A stretch of DNA of 22,500 nt. Origin: Nymphaea colorata. Taxonomy: Eukaryota > Streptophyta > Magnoliopsida > Nymphaeales > Nymphaeaceae. The stretch is taken from positions 1-22,500 of the forward strand of contig NW_022204803.1 of assembly GCF_008831285.2 (NCBI RefSeq). Direction: 5' to 3'. Shown here one piece after another: positions 9,150 to 21,500 of the stretch. The notes under the pieces were generated by a model. The model saw only the letters and a program-made list of their open reading frames with translations, did no database searches and was not told the DNA's origin. Made by a program: the position numbers and the translations under genes. How positions within the stretch are numbered: position 1 is the first letter of the stretch; each line of letters begins with the position of its first letter.

Positions 9150-9335
9150 CCATGGAGACAGGGTGTTCTGGACAGAGACTGACGAGTTCCAGACTGTCAA
9201 ACAGAGGACGCACGGACAGGACAGGAACAGGGGTCGTTCAGGCGTTCAGAACAGAGACAGAGCTGACAGACAGGACGGACAGCCACAGGACAGGCACAGA
9301 GTATGTCCTGGCGTCCGGAACAGAGACAGTCCAGG
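9150..9335 (+). repeat. Degenerate GACAG/ACAGG-rich low-complexity stretch
   Basis: The pentamers GACAG and ACAGG and close variants recur many times without fixed spacing, on a purine-rich background, within U3 of the LTR. The 3' copy lies at about 18365-18550. It looks like a decayed short tandem repeat. In the 3' LTR it is part of the open pol frame and would encode a Thr/Arg/Glu/Gly-rich tail. Confidence 0.55.
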
Positions 9336-9547
9336 AAACTGAGACGGGCAGATACGAAGGCCGTCTAGACCGAGTCTAGACGGAGTGGGTTAGGACCCAG
9401 GCGAGGCACCGAGGCAGCACCCAGGAGCGGAAGAGAGACCCGAGTTGGAGTCTTGTTGGTAGGCCGTCTCGGCCGTACCGATTCACTTTGTACATGTTTT
9501 ATTTCAGCTTTTGCTCTTGTACCGGGACGGTTCAGGGGCGTCCCGAG

Positions 9548-9573
9548 TCACTTAGCCTTTATAAGCTAAGTGA
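9548..9573 (+). promoter_or_regulatory. TATA box in the loop of a perfect 9-bp hairpin (5' LTR promoter)
   Basis: TCACTTAGC (9548-9556) and GCTAAGTGA (9565-9573) are perfect inverted repeats around the 8-base loop CTTTATAA, which contains the TATA motif (9558-9564). Initiation about 30 bp downstream, near 9595, is expected; this would give a U3 of about 1.05 kb and an R/U5 of about 3.15 kb. The identical copy in the 3' LTR is at 18763-18788. This is the best promoter candidate in element 2, but no start site is proven. Confidence 0.6.
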
Positions 9574-9990
9574 TGGAACTTTTACCCTAAGTTTTTGCAT
9601 AATAGAATTGGGTTTCTTCTCTCTCGTGTGAGAGCTTGTCACCATGGGCGGCTGCCATGCTTGCCCTCCCAAAACCTGCAACTCCCTTCATCTCTGAGAA
9701 GCCTTAGGCCGGAGAAGACGCCGGAGTGCGGTCGGAAAGACGAGCAACCAGAGGGCTGGCGCCGGAGGCCAGCACCGGACGCTCGGCTGCGAGTTCTTCC
9801 TCTCCCATTTGCTGAAAACGGAGGTTCTGTGAAGCCCCAGGCCGGAACCGTGGAGAAGACGATCGGAGTGCTGGTAGCTCGACCACGGAGCTGCTGTGAG
9901 GCTGCGTTCGTCAAGGGAGAGCAGCGGATGTGGCTGCGCTGGTTTCAGCAACGCCTTCCCTGCTGAAAACGACATCCGGCGGTCTTCAAG

Positions 9991-9998
9991 AGGTAAGC
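9991..9998 (+). other. Candidate 5' splice site in the LTR leader
   Basis: AGGTAAGC matches the plant 5' splice consensus AG|GTAAG and lies about 400 bp after the presumed start site, with the gag start about 2.9 kb further on. A spliced leader would remove many upstream ATGs. No matching acceptor could be assigned by eye. The 3' LTR copy is at 19206-19213. Confidence 0.25.
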
Positions 9999-12750
9999 CT
10001 TGATCTCCGACGGCTTCCTCTCGTTGTCCGTTCGTTCCAGAAGGTGGCTCTAACGCTGCTGACGCCGGAGGTGCTTCTAACTCGTTTGGAATCCACCGAA
10101 GGTAGCTCGGGCGATTGTCGCTGGATTGAAGAGTCGTTCGATCGGTTTTAACGACTGTGAGCAGCGCATTCGGGCGGAATCCTTCCGTTCGTCTAACACT
10201 GTGAGCAGGGATTCAAATCGATGGGAGACTAAGCGATTTCTGTAGCATGTGTTTACTCTTGCTTCTGTATGGTTATTGCTGCGAGAAATCGAGGAGAAAC
10301 GCAAAGGAATCGGAAGGAAAACGAAAAAACGGAATAGCCTTCAACCGGTTTCTGTAAAACAGTCCCTGAACCCTGATATAACGCGAATCTGAAGAAATAC
10401 AGAGAGGGTTTTGATGATCCGACGCTTCTGTGACTTTCCCCTCATCAATACGAAACCAATGAACCCGGAATGAGCCAAATCCGACAAGAAATGAGGGAGA
10501 TATCGCAGTTTGAATAGCCTGGACTGTTTCCCCCAATTTTGCCGCCGACCAGTCCCTGGAAACCTGCAAATCTGAAGAAAATGGTGTACAATCTCGACGA
10601 TCGGCCACTGGGGTTGCCTTCCTAACTTCCTTACGCACATTTCAAGCTAAGGAGGCCCAAAATCCGACGTCGGATGACTGAGATATGATCGACGGCCTGA
10701 ATCTGAAAAAGAACGGCGGTGGAAGTCTGTAATCTCCGCCCGAACGGCGGCAGCGCCCCCATCTTCACTAGAATTTGGGGAAAACCACCAATTCCGGTGA
10801 TCTGACTATCCTCCTTCGTTCTAATCTGTTGTTCTTGCTCTATTCCTGATATCTAATGCTTGGATTAACGTTTTGATTGAGAATGATCACCCGGAGAATC
10901 GATTGAAGCTCTGGAATCCTTCCTGCACCCGCCTGAGTGGATGAACACTGCTGCAGCGTCGCGTGCCTTCCAGGAGCTATCACCTGAGAGCGAATCTGAG
11001 CCGGGCCTCTTGGGAGTTCCTTCCTTGGTGTCTTAGGAGTCTCCCGGTGAAATCTGGCATTCATTGGACGAAGGAAATGACTGGAACAAAGATCTGAAGC
11101 CGAAGCTGTCTGAACCATTTCCTGTCGTCCTGAACAGAGCTCCACCTTGCGGCGTCCAGCTCCAAAACTGCTCAACGTCTTGCCCAAGGAGGTCTTGTTT
11201 GGGCCCAATCTTCTGGGCGTCCAAACCTTGGTGTGTCAGCTCCCTTCAAACCAAATTTCAGGATTTTTGGGTGTCTGGATCAACGGGAATGAATTTTTGA
11301 AGACGGACTACTCTGGAACTCGCCTGCGTTCTGTTCTGTTCCTGAACAGAGCCTGATGACTGTGACAGTTCGGCGCCTTCAGCCTTCAACGACTTGACCT
11401 TACAGGGCTCCGATTGCAGTGATTTTTGGAGCGTCCCTTCATAATCATCAGAGGCAGCTACCCACCAAATTTCAGCCCAATCCGAGCTGTGGATGATTTT
11501 TAATGATTTTTGGAAGATCGGCAAAGCCTGAGAATCCAGAACCTTCACCAGAGAACCAGGGAGCTTGAGCTGTCCAGGACAGCGCGCGTGCTTCGGCGTC
11601 AATCGAAGCTTGCCTCACCCCTTCATCGTCTAGCTCCAGGGGTTTAATCCTCAATCTGGTGACGCCTCTCCACCTTCGAAATACTGCTCTTAATCTTTGC
11701 CTTTGTCAGTGATTTGCTCGCCCTTGTTTGAAGTGCATTGTAGCCCAACGGTGGAAGGTGTTGCGGACAGCAGGGCCTAATCGATTGCAGCTACACCTGT
11801 TAGGAGACATAGCTTACGCCGGGCTAAGCGGCGCTTGCATCCCCCTAAACTCAGCAACGAACAGGGGTAAAATGTTCTCACGGTGAAGTCTCCTAACGAT
11901 GCTTGGAAATACTCCGTTTCCTTGCTAATTTCGACAGTAACCTTCTCTATTCATTTTCTGGAGTGTATTGCTGAGAAGGAGGAGCAGTCCAACAACCGTG
12001 TGCTGAGCTGATCCCGGGAGAAGAAGGGTGTACGCTGTCACCTTGTCAGCGCTAGCTTCCCCCTACTTCATCACAGCACTAGGGGTTCCATCATTTCCAG
12101 CTAAGTGCAATCCCTTCTCCCGTTTTAAGTTGCTGAATTACAAAACAGTAACTATGCTGTCTACGTCTTGAGCAAGGAGGAGAGACCAACTTGAACGGGC
12201 GCCTCGCTTGCGAAGACCGACGTGCTGATTACCAAGGGGCTTTGGCCTTTGCCCTTGGTCGCTTGCTGAACTAGCTTCAGCCAGGTAGGCACCCGAATCA
12301 CCCTATAGATTCGAGGGCGGGTGCACTTGTTTTCAGCCTTGCCTCCGGGCTTGTAGTGCTTGGGTTACCTCCAAAGCTCGTTAGCTAAGGACACGAACCC
12401 GGACTACGGACCTTCCTAGGGTGCATGGTGATGGTTTGCACGTCCTAAGGATTGTATGCGTGGTTTGATGAATGTGTTGAATGCTGGAATGAGTGAGGAA
12501 TGAGTTCATGTTGTACGCTACGCTTGTAAGGCCTCGAACCCACATTGTTGTAATAGGTTCAGACCTAGCTAGCGAGGGGATAAACCATTCCTTGTATCCT
12601 TACCCAAGGGCATTTGAGCTGGGATTGTGTCCAGCCGGGGTTGAAATTTTGTAAGGCCAATCTTGGGCCAGCTACCTTACCACTAAGAGGTCTTGGGAGG
12701 TTACGTTCGTCGGCGGCTTTGAGGCGCTACAAGGGCGGATGTAACAGTTT

Positions 12751-12762
12751 TGGTATCAGAGC
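12751..12762 (+). other. Primer-binding site for initiator tRNA-Met
   Basis: TGGTATCAGAGC, four bases after the 5' LTR end, is the complement of the 3' end of plant initiator methionine tRNA. This is the usual primer of minus-strand DNA synthesis in plant LTR retrotransposons. It fixes the 5' LTR boundary independently of the LTR alignment. Confidence 0.95.
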
Positions 12763-12873
12763 GGCTTAGTGCGTTTTCTTGTTCAGATTTGGTCAGCTAA
12801 GGCTGCAAAGAGTTACGGTTTGAGCAGCTTAATCTTCTGAAATTCGGTCTTGAATAGAGGGTTCATCCCAGTC

Positions 12874-15800
12874 ATGGGGCGCAAGGAGAAGCAGCCGGTT
12901 AGAGAAGTTGAGGAAACCGAAATAGTTGAGGAAGGAACCACCGCAGCTCATGTAGAACCTCATCTCGCACTTCCTTCAGCTGATTTAAGCACTTTAATAA
13001 CGTCTATACAGCAGCTTACAGCCCAGCAGGCGGCATTCATGAAAGAAACTCAAATCATACATGAGCAATTAGCCCATAACCAAGAAGAAATGAGAGCCCA
13101 AAGTGAGAGGTTGGATCGCATTGAAAGGAGATCACAAGGGGCCTCGGTACATGGCCCGGGCCCTATTCCCCTACCTGCCCGTCCGAACTCACCCAGCACT
13201 TCTCAAGAGAGACCTAAAGAAACCAACCCCCTAAGTGTCCCGGATTTACTAAAAGGGCTTCAACAACTCATCTCACAAGCCACGGGAGCACCTAGTGGAG
13301 GAACCACTCTTGTAGGAGAGGGTCGGCCTTCACCACGAGGGGAGGAAAACAGAAATACATTCCATCCTCTTCCTAGGCCAGCTGGAGAAGTGGGTCATGA
13401 GCAAAGACAAGGGGTAGTTAGGCCACTAAGACCCCAGCCCGAGAGGAGAGGACGCCATGAACCACATACCGAGTCGGATGAACTAGAAGAAGACGAGGAA
13501 GGCTTCTACGATGATGGAGGCTATCCTTACGTGCGAGGGCAGCTCCCACGTAGAGGAATGATGCGAAGGGGCAGACAAGAGAGACCACGTGATGAGGCAC
13601 CCTTGCCTCTTCCCCGCATGGAATGCCCGACGTTCAATGGGACCAAAGTTCGTGATTGGGTATGCAAGGTTGAGAAGTATTTCCAATGCCAACGAGTTGC
13701 CCATGAACAGAAAATCGACCGAGCTATGATGTATTTTGAGGACAATGCCCTTCATTGGTATCAATATACCATGAGGAAGACGCCAAACCAAGGATGGGAC
13801 CAGTTTAGAGCCGGTTTGATAGAGAGGTTTGAGAGGGCCAGCCAACGCGACTTCAATGTTCAGTTAAACAGCCTTAAACAAACGGGGACGGTGCTTGAAT
13901 ACCAAGATCAGTTTGAGAGGTTGTCATGTCTCGTGGAGGACTGGAATGAAGATGCCCTCGTGGGGGCCTTTATTGCTGGATTACAACCAGAAATCCGTCT
14001 AGCCGTTCAAACGCAAGAGTCAAGAGACCTTCGAATTTGCATGAAGGTGGCTAGGGATAAAGAAGAGAAAATGGAGCTTAAACGTGCCATAAGGAAGGAT
14101 GCAAAAGGGTATGACCCACATCGGGCCAGAACCCTCATTCACTCCAAAGCGAACTTCAAGAAGAAGGCTACACCCCCACCCCAACATCCCTCACGCAAGG
14201 TCACTTACATCACCAAGGAAGAAAGAGACCGACGATTTCAGCAAGGGCTATGCTATAATTGTGAAGAAAAATGGCACAAGGGCCATGAGTGCAAAAAGAA
14301 ACGGCTGTATGCAGTTCTTGAGGATGATGAGGAACCACCCACCGATGATGATTCTAGTGAGGATGAGGTTCCACCGGTAGTCTTAGTTGAGGCAGCCATT
14401 GGAGAGGAAACGTCTTGCCACTCCTTGACCGACCCTAGTAAAGCCAAAGCAATGAGAGTTAGAGGGTATGTCAACCAAACCAGACTTGTAGTCCTCCTAG
14501 ACTCGGGGGCCACTCATAATTTCATGAGTCTAGAAGTGGCTAACAAGCTGGGATGCCGCATTGAGCCTCAAGCTCCGTTTACAGTTATGGTAGGCGACGG
14601 GTCCAAGCTCCCTTGCGAAGGAAGGTGCAAAGACCTAGAACTTGTGATGAACAAGGTGCCCTTCAAGGTGGACGTGTTTGTTTTACCTCTTGGAGGAGTC
14701 GACATAGTGTTAGGCATTCAATGGCTGGAAACCTTGGGTGTAATCCATTGGGACTTTGCTAACCTCCGAATGAGTTTCACGAAAGATGGCGATGAGGAAA
14801 GAGTCACGTTGACAGCCATGAACTCAAGCGTGAAGCCACGGGCAGCCCTCAAGGCGTTAGTGGCTCAGCAGCCCGCATTTTGGTTAGTGGCTATGGCCAC
14901 GGATGTGCCAGCCAAGGAAGAGCCAACAGAAATAGTTCCCATCGAAATTCAGCATGTGTTGAAAGATTTCATTGATTTATTTGAAGAGCCGTCTGGTTTG
15001 CCACCCAAACGCTCCTACGATCACCAAATTAACATGTCAAACGGCACGGAGCCCATCAATGTGAGACCCTATCGATATGGGTTCACTCAAAAGGCTGAGA
15101 TTGAACGCTTGGTGAAGGAAATGATAGAAGGAGGAATCATAAGACCGAGTGCAAGCCCCTTCTCCTCCCCGGTCCTCCTTGTGAAGAAAAAAGATGGGTC
15201 TTGGCGGTTTTGCGTCGATTATAGAGCACTTAATGACGCCACCATCAAGGATCGTCATCCAATTCCGGTGATAGACGAGTTATTGGATGAGCTTGCCGGG
15301 TCCTCCATCTTCTCAAAGCTGGACCTACGTGCTGGTTATCATCAAATACGGATGGAAGAAAGGGACATATACAAAACAGCCTTCCGTACACACGACGGCC
15401 ACTACGAGTTCCTCGTGATGCCGTTTGGGCTCACCAACGCACCGGCGACTTTTCAGCGATGTATGAACGATTTATTCAGATGTCATCTTCGCGACTTTGT
15501 GTTGGTGTTCTTCGATGATATCCTTGTGTACAGTAAGGATATAGATCAGCATGCCAAGCACCTCAGACGAGTCCTCCAAATTCTGCGAGAAAATACCCTC
15601 TATGCCAAACGATCAAAATGTAATTTCGGGCAGGACTCCATCGGCTATCTTGGACATATTGTGTCCAAAGAGGGGGTACGGGCAGACCCCGAGAAGCTTC
15701 ACGCCATGACCAGATGGCCAGTTCCCAAGGACACTAGAGGGCTGAGAGGATTTTTGGGCCTCACGGGGTACTATCGACGCTTTATACAAGGCTACGGGAC

Positions 15801-18594
15801 GATAGCTTCGCCCTTGACGAAAATGTTGAAGAAGGGCATGTTCGTTTGGACTGACCAGTCCCGTAGAGCCTTCGACCAGTTGAAGGCAGCAATGCTAGCA
15901 GCCCCGGTGTTGACACTTCCAGATTTTACCCAAGAGTTCTTGGTGGAGACCGATGCTAGTGACACGGGTGTGGGAGCCGTTCTTAGCCAATCTGGCCATC
16001 CGATAGCCTTCATGTCTAAGGCTCTTACTCAAAGGGCAAAGCCACTCTCTACCTACGAAAAGGAACTTCTAGCTATTGTTATGGCTGTAGAGAAGTGGCG
16101 CCCCTATTTGATTGGACGGAAATTCAAGGTGAGAACCGATCATAACAGCCTACGCTACATGATGAAACAAAGAGTATCGACTCCAACGCAGCAAAGGTGG
16201 CTAGCCAAGCTCCTTGGCTATGACTTTGAGATCGAATACAAGCGTGGGGCTGATAACACGGCAGCCGATTCCCTCTCACGCCTTAGTGAGCAACTGATGA
16301 CATTATCGGTTTTGGAGACCGATCTTTGGGATAGAATACGGGCAGCACAACAAGAAGATGACAGCCTTAGATTGCTAGCCTCCTCTCTCCAACAGAATCC
16401 GGGCAGCATACCCTTGTACAGCCATGAAAGAGGGCTGTTACGTCGCAAGGGGACGGTCGTGATACCAAAGGGTTCCCCTTTGATCCGTGAGCTGTTCGAA
16501 CATTTTCACTCTACACCCTCCGCCGGGCACGAAGGGGCGGCCAAAACCGCCAGTCGTATAAGAGGACAGTTTTGGTGGGAGGGCTTCAAATCGGACATTA
16601 GGCAAATGGTGAGGCAGTGCCACACATGCCAAAGAGAGAAATACGAGGCTATTAAGCCTCCCGGCTTGCTGCACCCCTTGCCTATGCCTACGAGACCTTG
16701 GGTAGACGTCTCCATGGACTTTATAGACGCTCTACCCAAATCTGAAAACAAGGAAGCAATCCTTGTGGTGGTGGATCGCTTATCCAAGTATAGCCATTTT
16801 GCTCCACTCCCAAGGCATTACAACGGGCCTATGGTGGCTGAGGTCTACCACAACCATGTAGGAAAGCTTCATGGTATGCCTCAGTCGATTGTATGTGACA
16901 GAGACTCCATCTTCATGAGCCTCTTTTGGAAAGAATACTTGAAGATGGCCGGGACAACACTCCTAGCTAGCACAGCGCATCACCCACAGACGGACGGTCA
17001 GAGTGAGATCGTCAATCGCATGCTAGAGACATATCTTCGGTGCTACGCAGGGGATAGACCGAACACATGGGTTCGGTACCTGTCTTGGGCTGAGTGGTCC
17101 TACAACACCAGCCATCACTCATCCATCGATATGACACCCCACGAAGCCGTATACGGGTACCCTCCTCCCACCATTGTCAGATATGAGGGAGGCACGTCCA
17201 TTGAAGACGAGGTTGACTGTAGCCTTCGAACTCGTGACGAGCTTCTTGATTCATTGAAGAAGAACATCCTTAAGGCCCAACATCGTATGCGACAGAATTA
17301 TAACAAGGGCAGAAAAGATAGGGAGTTCACAGTTGGGGATTATGTATGGCTCAAGAGGCTCCCCTTCAAACAACGATCTCTCTTGGGCCAACCATACTCA
17401 AAACTCCTTCCGAGGTACTATGGGCCTTTTCCAGTCTTGCAAAGGGTAGGCAAGGCAGCCTATCGTTTGGCTCTACCACAGTCAGCCATGGTTCACCCCG
17501 TGTTCCATGTCTCCAGGCTGAAACCGCACCACGGGCAGCCAACAGAGAGGACTGAGCCTCTACCACCCCAGTTACCGACGCCATATCGTATCTTGCGCCA
17601 TAGGCATGTGCAGCGGAATGGGCAGCAGCGTCATGAGGTGTTAGTTGAGTGGGAGGGGCCGGACAGTGGAACATCATGGGAGCTATGGGATCAGGTTCAC
17701 CACCGCTTCCCGACTAGAGCTTGGGGACAAGCTCAATCCAAGGGGGGTGGATCTGTTACAGGGCTACCTACGAGTTGGCCGAGAGCAGCCAACGACACCG
17801 CCGAGGCTAGGCCAGTGGGCGAGAGCAGCCAGCTACCGGGCCGGGCGAGCGTCGGCCAAGGGCGCCGAAGGTGGCCGGGCACGGTCGAAGGTGGCGTAGG
17901 CACGGCCGAGGGTGGCGTGGGCCAGCGCACCGCCGAGAGGTTGCCGAGAGATGAGGGCGCCGAGCGCCCACGCCGAGCGGGGAAAGCACCCGCAACCACT
18001 GACCCTGCTTCCTTTTGTTGTGAGGCTAACGTGTTTTGCAGGGCGCGAGACCAGGACGCAAAGGAGGTTACCCGTGGAGAGGCCACGGCCGCGGTTGCCG
18101 ATGACGACGCCAAGAGCCCGAACGCGCCAGCCATTGCGGAGGAGATCACGAGCGAGGGTGCTACGCAGCCAAGGGAGGTTGACGAGATGACAGCCCCACA
18201 CTCAGCCCGTGCACTTGATCAGAGTGAGGCTAGCCCGTCGATTGGAGGACTTCATGCCATAGCACTTGGACACGGTGAGGCCACTCTGCCCACCCAAGCC
18301 AAGCCAGACGTACTCGAGCGGAGTGGGCTGGACTTAGCACGCGGGGCTCAGCTTGCTGGACACACCATGGAGACAGGGTGTTCTCGACAGAGACTGACGA
18401 GTTCCAGACTGTCAAACAGAGGACGCACGGACAGGACAGGAACAGGGGTCGTTCAGGCGTTCAGAACAGAGACAGAGCTGACAGACAGGACGGACAGCCA
18501 CAGGACAGGCACAGAGTATGTCCTGGCGTCCGGAACAGAGACAGTCCAGGAAACTGAGACGGGCAGATACGAAGGCCGTCTAGACCGAGTCTAG
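12874..18594 (+). CDS. gag-pol: Gag-Pol polyprotein of element 2, running into the 3' LTR
   Basis: A single frame of 1,906 codons plus stop. The ATG at 12874 is the first in the frame; the frame is open from 12850, where there is only a TTG. Domains by residue: coiled-coil-like helix about 35-90; acidic stretch near 200; Gag capsid about 259-399; zinc knuckle 460-473; protease Asp-Ser-Gly at 543-545; RT with FFDD (Asp 881-882); RNase H first Asp 1027; integrase HHCC finger from His 1210; integrase triad Asp 1282, Asp 1342 and Glu 1378 (DD35E spacing); GPY/F-like module; chromodomain about 1567-1612. The polyprotein makes particles, copies the RNA and inserts the cDNA, and the chromodomain may bind modified histones. 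Gag and Pol share one frame with no frameshift or stop, so their ratio would depend on processing. Residues 1628-1906 are encoded by the 3' LTR, are low-complexity, and match no domain I know. They may be a non-functional tail. Confidence 0.96.
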   Translation: MGRKEKQPVREVEETEIVEEGTTAAHVEPHLALPSADLSTLITSIQQLTAQQAAFMKETQIIHEQLAHNQEEMRAQSERLDRIERRSQGASVHGPGPIPLPARPNSPSTSQERPKETNPLSVPDLLKGLQQLISQATGAPSGGTTLVGEGRPSPRGEENRNTFHPLPRPAGEVGHEQRQGVVRPLRPQPERRGRHEPHTESDELEEDEEGFYDDGGYPYVRGQLPRRGMMRRGRQERPRDEAPLPLPRMECPTFNGTKVRDWVCKVEKYFQCQRVAHEQKIDRAMMYFEDNALHWYQYTMRKTPNQGWDQFRAGLIERFERASQRDFNVQLNSLKQTGTVLEYQDQFERLSCLVEDWNEDALVGAFIAGLQPEIRLAVQTQESRDLRICMKVARDKEEKMELKRAIRKDAKGYDPHRARTLIHSKANFKKKATPPPQHPSRKVTYITKEERDRRFQQGLCYNCEEKWHKGHECKKKRLYAVLEDDEEPPTDDDSSEDEVPPVVLVEAAIGEETSCHSLTDPSKAKAMRVRGYVNQTRLVVLLDSGATHNFMSLEVANKLGCRIEPQAPFTVMVGDGSKLPCEGRCKDLELVMNKVPFKVDVFVLPLGGVDIVLGIQWLETLGVIHWDFANLRMSFTKDGDEERVTLTAMNSSVKPRAALKALVAQQPAFWLVAMATDVPAKEEPTEIVPIEIQHVLKDFIDLFEEPSGLPPKRSYDHQINMSNGTEPINVRPYRYGFTQKAEIERLVKEMIEGGIIRPSASPFSSPVLLVKKKDGSWRFCVDYRALNDATIKDRHPIPVIDELLDELAGSSIFSKLDLRAGYHQIRMEERDIYKTAFRTHDGHYEFLVMPFGLTNAPATFQRCMNDLFRCHLRDFVLVFFDDILVYSKDIDQHAKHLRRVLQILRENTLYAKRSKCNFGQDSIGYLGHIVSKEGVRADPEKLHAMTRWPVPKDTRGLRGFLGLTGYYRRFIQGYGTIASPLTKMLKKGMFVWTDQSRRAFDQLKAAMLAAPVLTLPDFTQEFLVETDASDTGVGAVLSQSGHPIAFMSKALTQRAKPLSTYEKELLAIVMAVEKWRPYLIGRKFKVRTDHNSLRYMMKQRVSTPTQQRWLAKLLGYDFEIEYKRGADNTAADSLSRLSEQLMTLSVLETDLWDRIRAAQQEDDSLRLLASSLQQNPGSIPLYSHERGLLRRKGTVVIPKGSPLIRELFEHFHSTPSAGHEGAAKTASRIRGQFWWEGFKSDIRQMVRQCHTCQREKYEAIKPPGLLHPLPMPTRPWVDVSMDFIDALPKSENKEAILVVVDRLSKYSHFAPLPRHYNGPMVAEVYHNHVGKLHGMPQSIVCDRDSIFMSLFWKEYLKMAGTTLLASTAHHPQTDGQSEIVNRMLETYLRCYAGDRPNTWVRYLSWAEWSYNTSHHSSIDMTPHEAVYGYPPPTIVRYEGGTSIEDEVDCSLRTRDELLDSLKKNILKAQHRMRQNYNKGRKDREFTVGDYVWLKRLPFKQRSLLGQPYSKLLPRYYGPFPVLQRVGKAAYRLALPQSAMVHPVFHVSRLKPHHGQPTERTEPLPPQLPTPYRILRHRHVQRNGQQRHEVLVEWEGPDSGTSWELWDQVHHRFPTRAWGQAQSKGGGSVTGLPTSWPRAANDTAEARPVGESSQLPGRASVGQGRRRWPGTVEGGVGTAEGGVGQRTAERLPRDEGAERPRRAGKAPATTDPASFCCEANVFCRARDQDAKEVTRGEATAAVADDDAKSPNAPAIAEEITSEGATQPREVDEMTAPHSARALDQSEASPSIGGLHAIALGHGEATLPTQAKPDVLERSGLDLARGAQLAGHTMETGCSRQRLTSSRLSNRGRTDRTGTGVVQAFRTETELTDRTDSHRTGTEYVLASGTETVQETETGRYEGRLDRV
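17740..17751 (+). other. Polypurine tract of element 2
   Basis: A purine run with six consecutive G (one T inside) ends two bases before the TGTTAC start of the 3' LTR. Its position and composition fit the primer for plus-strand synthesis. As in element 1, it lies within the open pol frame. Confidence 0.88.
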
Positions 18595-21500
18595 ACGGAG
18601 TGGGTTAGGACCCAGGCGAGGCACCGAGGCAGCACCCAGGAGCGGAAGAGAGACCCGAGTTGGAGTCTTGTTGGTAGGCCGTCTCGGCCGTACCGATTCA
18701 CTTTGTACATGTTTTATTTCAGCTTTTGCTCTTGTACCGGGACGGTTCAGGGGCGTCCCGAGTCACTTAGCCTTTATAAGCTAAGTGATGGAACTTTTAC
18801 CCTAAGTTTTTGCATAATAGAATTGGGTTTCTTCTCTCTCGTGTGAGAGCTTGTCACCATGGGCGGCTGCCATGCTTGCCCTCCCAAAACCTGCAACTCC
18901 CTTCATCTCTGAGAAGCCTTAGGCCGGAGAAGACGCCGGAGTGCGGTCGGAAAGACGAGCAACCAGAGGGCTGGCGCCGGAGGCCAGCACCGGACGCTCG
19001 GCTGCGAGTTCTTCCTCTCCCATTTGCTGAAAACGGAGGTTCTGTGAAGCCCCAGGCCGGAACCGTGGAGAAGACGATCGGAGTGCTGGTAGCTCGACCA
19101 CGGAGCTGCTGTGAGGCTGCGTTCGTCAAGGGAGAGCAGCGGATGTGGCTGCGCTGGTTTCAGCAACGCCTTCCCTGCTGAAAACGACATCCGGCGGTCT
19201 TCAAGAGGTAAGCCTTGATCTCCGACGGCTTCCTCTCGTTGTCCGTTCGTTCCAGAAGGTGGCTCTAACGCTGCTGACGCCGGAGGTGCTTCTAACTCGT
19301 TTGGAATCCACCGAAGGTAGCTCGGGCGATTGTCGCTGGATTGAAGAGTCGTTCGATCGGTTTTAACGACTGTGAGCAGCGCATTCGGGCGGAATCCTTC
19401 CGTTCGTCTAACACTGTGAGCAGGGATTCAAATCGATGGGAGACTAAGCGATTTCTGTAGCATGTGTTTACTCTTGCTTCTGTATGGTTATTGCTGCGAG
19501 AAATCGAGGAGAAACGCAAAGGAATCGGAAGGAAAACGAAAAAACGGAATAGCCTTCAACCGGTTTCTGTAAAACAGTCCCTGAACCCTGATATAACGCG
19601 AATCTGAAGAAATACAGAGAGGTTTTGATGATCCGACGCTTCTGTGACTTTCCCCTCATCAATACGAAACCAATGAACCCGGAATGAGCCAAATCCGACA
19701 AGAAATGAGGGAGATATCGCAGTTTGAATAGCCTGGACTGTTTCCCCCAATTTTGCCGCCGACCAGTCCCTGGAAACCTGCAAATCTGAAGAAAATGGTG
19801 TACAATCTCGACGATCGGCCACTGGGGTTGCCTTCCTAACTTCCTTACGCACATTTCAAGCTAAGGAGGCCCAAAATCCGACGTCGGATGACTGAGATAT
19901 GATCGACGGCCTGAATCTGAAAAAGAACGGCGGTGGAAGTCTGTAATCTCCGCCCGAACGGCGGCAGCGCCCCCATCTTCACTAGAATTTGGGGAAAACC
20001 ACCAATTCCGGTGATCTGACTATCCTCCTTCGTTCTAATCTGTTGTTCTTGCTCTATTCCTGATATCTAATGCTTGGATTAACGTTTTGATTGAGAATGA
20101 TCACCCGGAGAATCGATTGAAGCTCTGGAATCCTTCCTGCACCCGCCTGAGTGGATGAACACTGCTGCAGCGTCGCGTGCCTTCCAGGAGCTATCACCTG
20201 AGAGCGAATCTGAGCCGGGCCTCTTGGGAGTTCCTTCCTTGGTGTCTTAGGAGTCTCCCGGTGAAATCTGGCATTCATTGGACGAAGGAAATGACTGGAA
20301 CAAAGATCTGAAGCCGAAGCTGTCTGAACCATTTCCTGTCGTCCTGAACAGAGCTCCACCTTGCGGCGTCCAGCTCCAAAACTGCTCAACGTCTTGCCCA
20401 AGGAGGTCTTGTTTGGGCCCAATCTTCTGGGCGTCCAAACCTTGGTGTGTCAGCTCCCTTCAAACCAAATTTCAGGATTTTTGGGTGTCTGGATCAACGG
20501 GAATGAATTTTTGAAGACGGACTACTCTGGAACTCGCCTGCGTTCTGTTCTGTTCCTGAACAGAGCCTGATGACTGTGACAGTTCGGCGCCTTCAGCCTT
20601 CAACGACTTGACCTTACAGGGCTCCGATTGCAGTGATTTTTGGAGCGTCCCTTCATAATCATCAGAGGCAGCTACCCACCAAATTTCAGCCCAATCCGAG
20701 CTGTGGATGATTTTTAATGATTTTGGAAGATCGGCAAAGCCTGAGAATCCAGAACCTTCACCAGAGAACCAGGGAGCTTGAGCTGTCCAGGACAGCGCGC
20801 GTGCTTCGGCGTCAATCGAAGCTTGCCTCACCCCTTCATCGTCTAGCTCCAGGGGTTTAATCCTCAATCTGGTGACGCCTCTCCACCTTCGAAATACTGC
20901 TCTTAATCTTTGCCTTTGTCAGTGATTTGCTCGCCCTTGTTTGAAGTGCATTGTAGCCCAACGGTGGAAGGTGTTGCGGACAGCAGGGCCTAATCGATTG
21001 CAGCTACACCTGTTAGGAGACATAGCTTACGCCGGGCTAAGCGGCGCTTGCATCCCCCTAAACTCAGCAACGAACAGGGGTAAAATGTTCTCACGGTGAA
21101 GTCTCCTAACGATGCTTGGAAATACTCCGTTTCCTTGCTAATTTCGACAGTAACCTTCTCTATTCATTTTCTGGAGTGTATTGCTGAGAAGGAGGAGCAG
21201 TCCAACAACCGTGTGCTGAGCTGATCCCGGGAGAAGAAGGGTGTACGCTGTCACCTTGTCAGCGCTAGCTTCCCCCTACTTCATCACAGCACTAGGGGTT
21301 CCATCATTTCCAGCTAAGTGCAATCCCTTCTCCCGTTTTAAGTTGCTGAATTACAAAACAGTAACTATGCTGTCTACGTCTTGAGCAAGGAGGAGAGACC
21401 AACTTGAACGGGCGCCTCGCTTGCGAAGACCGACGTGCTGATTACCAAGGGGCTTTGGCCTTTGCCCTTGGTCGCTTGCTGAACTAGCTTCAGCCAGGTA

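Larger units (their letters stand above)
8539..12746 (+). repeat. 5' LTR of element 2 (4,208 bp)
   Basis: It matches 17754-21959 over its whole length. The differences are C/T at 8682 vs 17897, G/C at 9170 vs 18385, one extra G in the run at 10406-10408, one extra T in the run at 11507-11511, and T/C at 12422 vs 21635. Contents in order: a GC-rich stretch open in several frames on both strands (8539-9380), a GACAG-rich stretch (about 9150-9335), a TATA box inside a hairpin (9548-9573), and about 3.15 kb of downstream R/U5. The latter holds a splice-donor-like AGGTAAGC (9991-9998), an ACCAAGGG/CCCTTGGT inverted repeat (12231-12259) and the conserved U5 end. I recognise no host gene in it. Short open frames after 9595 occur identically in both LTRs and look like chance uORFs. 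Confidence 0.97.

Noticed and set aside
8303-9379. A 358-codon plus-strand open frame spanning the spacer and the 5' LTR of element 2
   Set aside because: It crosses the exact insertion junction (8538/8539), so it cannot be an ancestral gene. Its LTR part is the same reading as the pol tail in the 3' LTR and is low-complexity.
8539-9380. Several overlapping open frames on both strands in the GC-rich start of the LTR as possible novel genes
   Set aside because: High GC content keeps several frames open at once. The products are low-complexity and unlike known proteins, and nothing points to one frame being selected.
9595-11660. Many 60-130 codon open frames in R/U5, repeated identically at 18810-20870
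   Set aside because: They are duplicated only because the LTR is duplicated. They overlap on both strands and show no domains. One-base indels between the LTRs change some of them without any sign of constraint.
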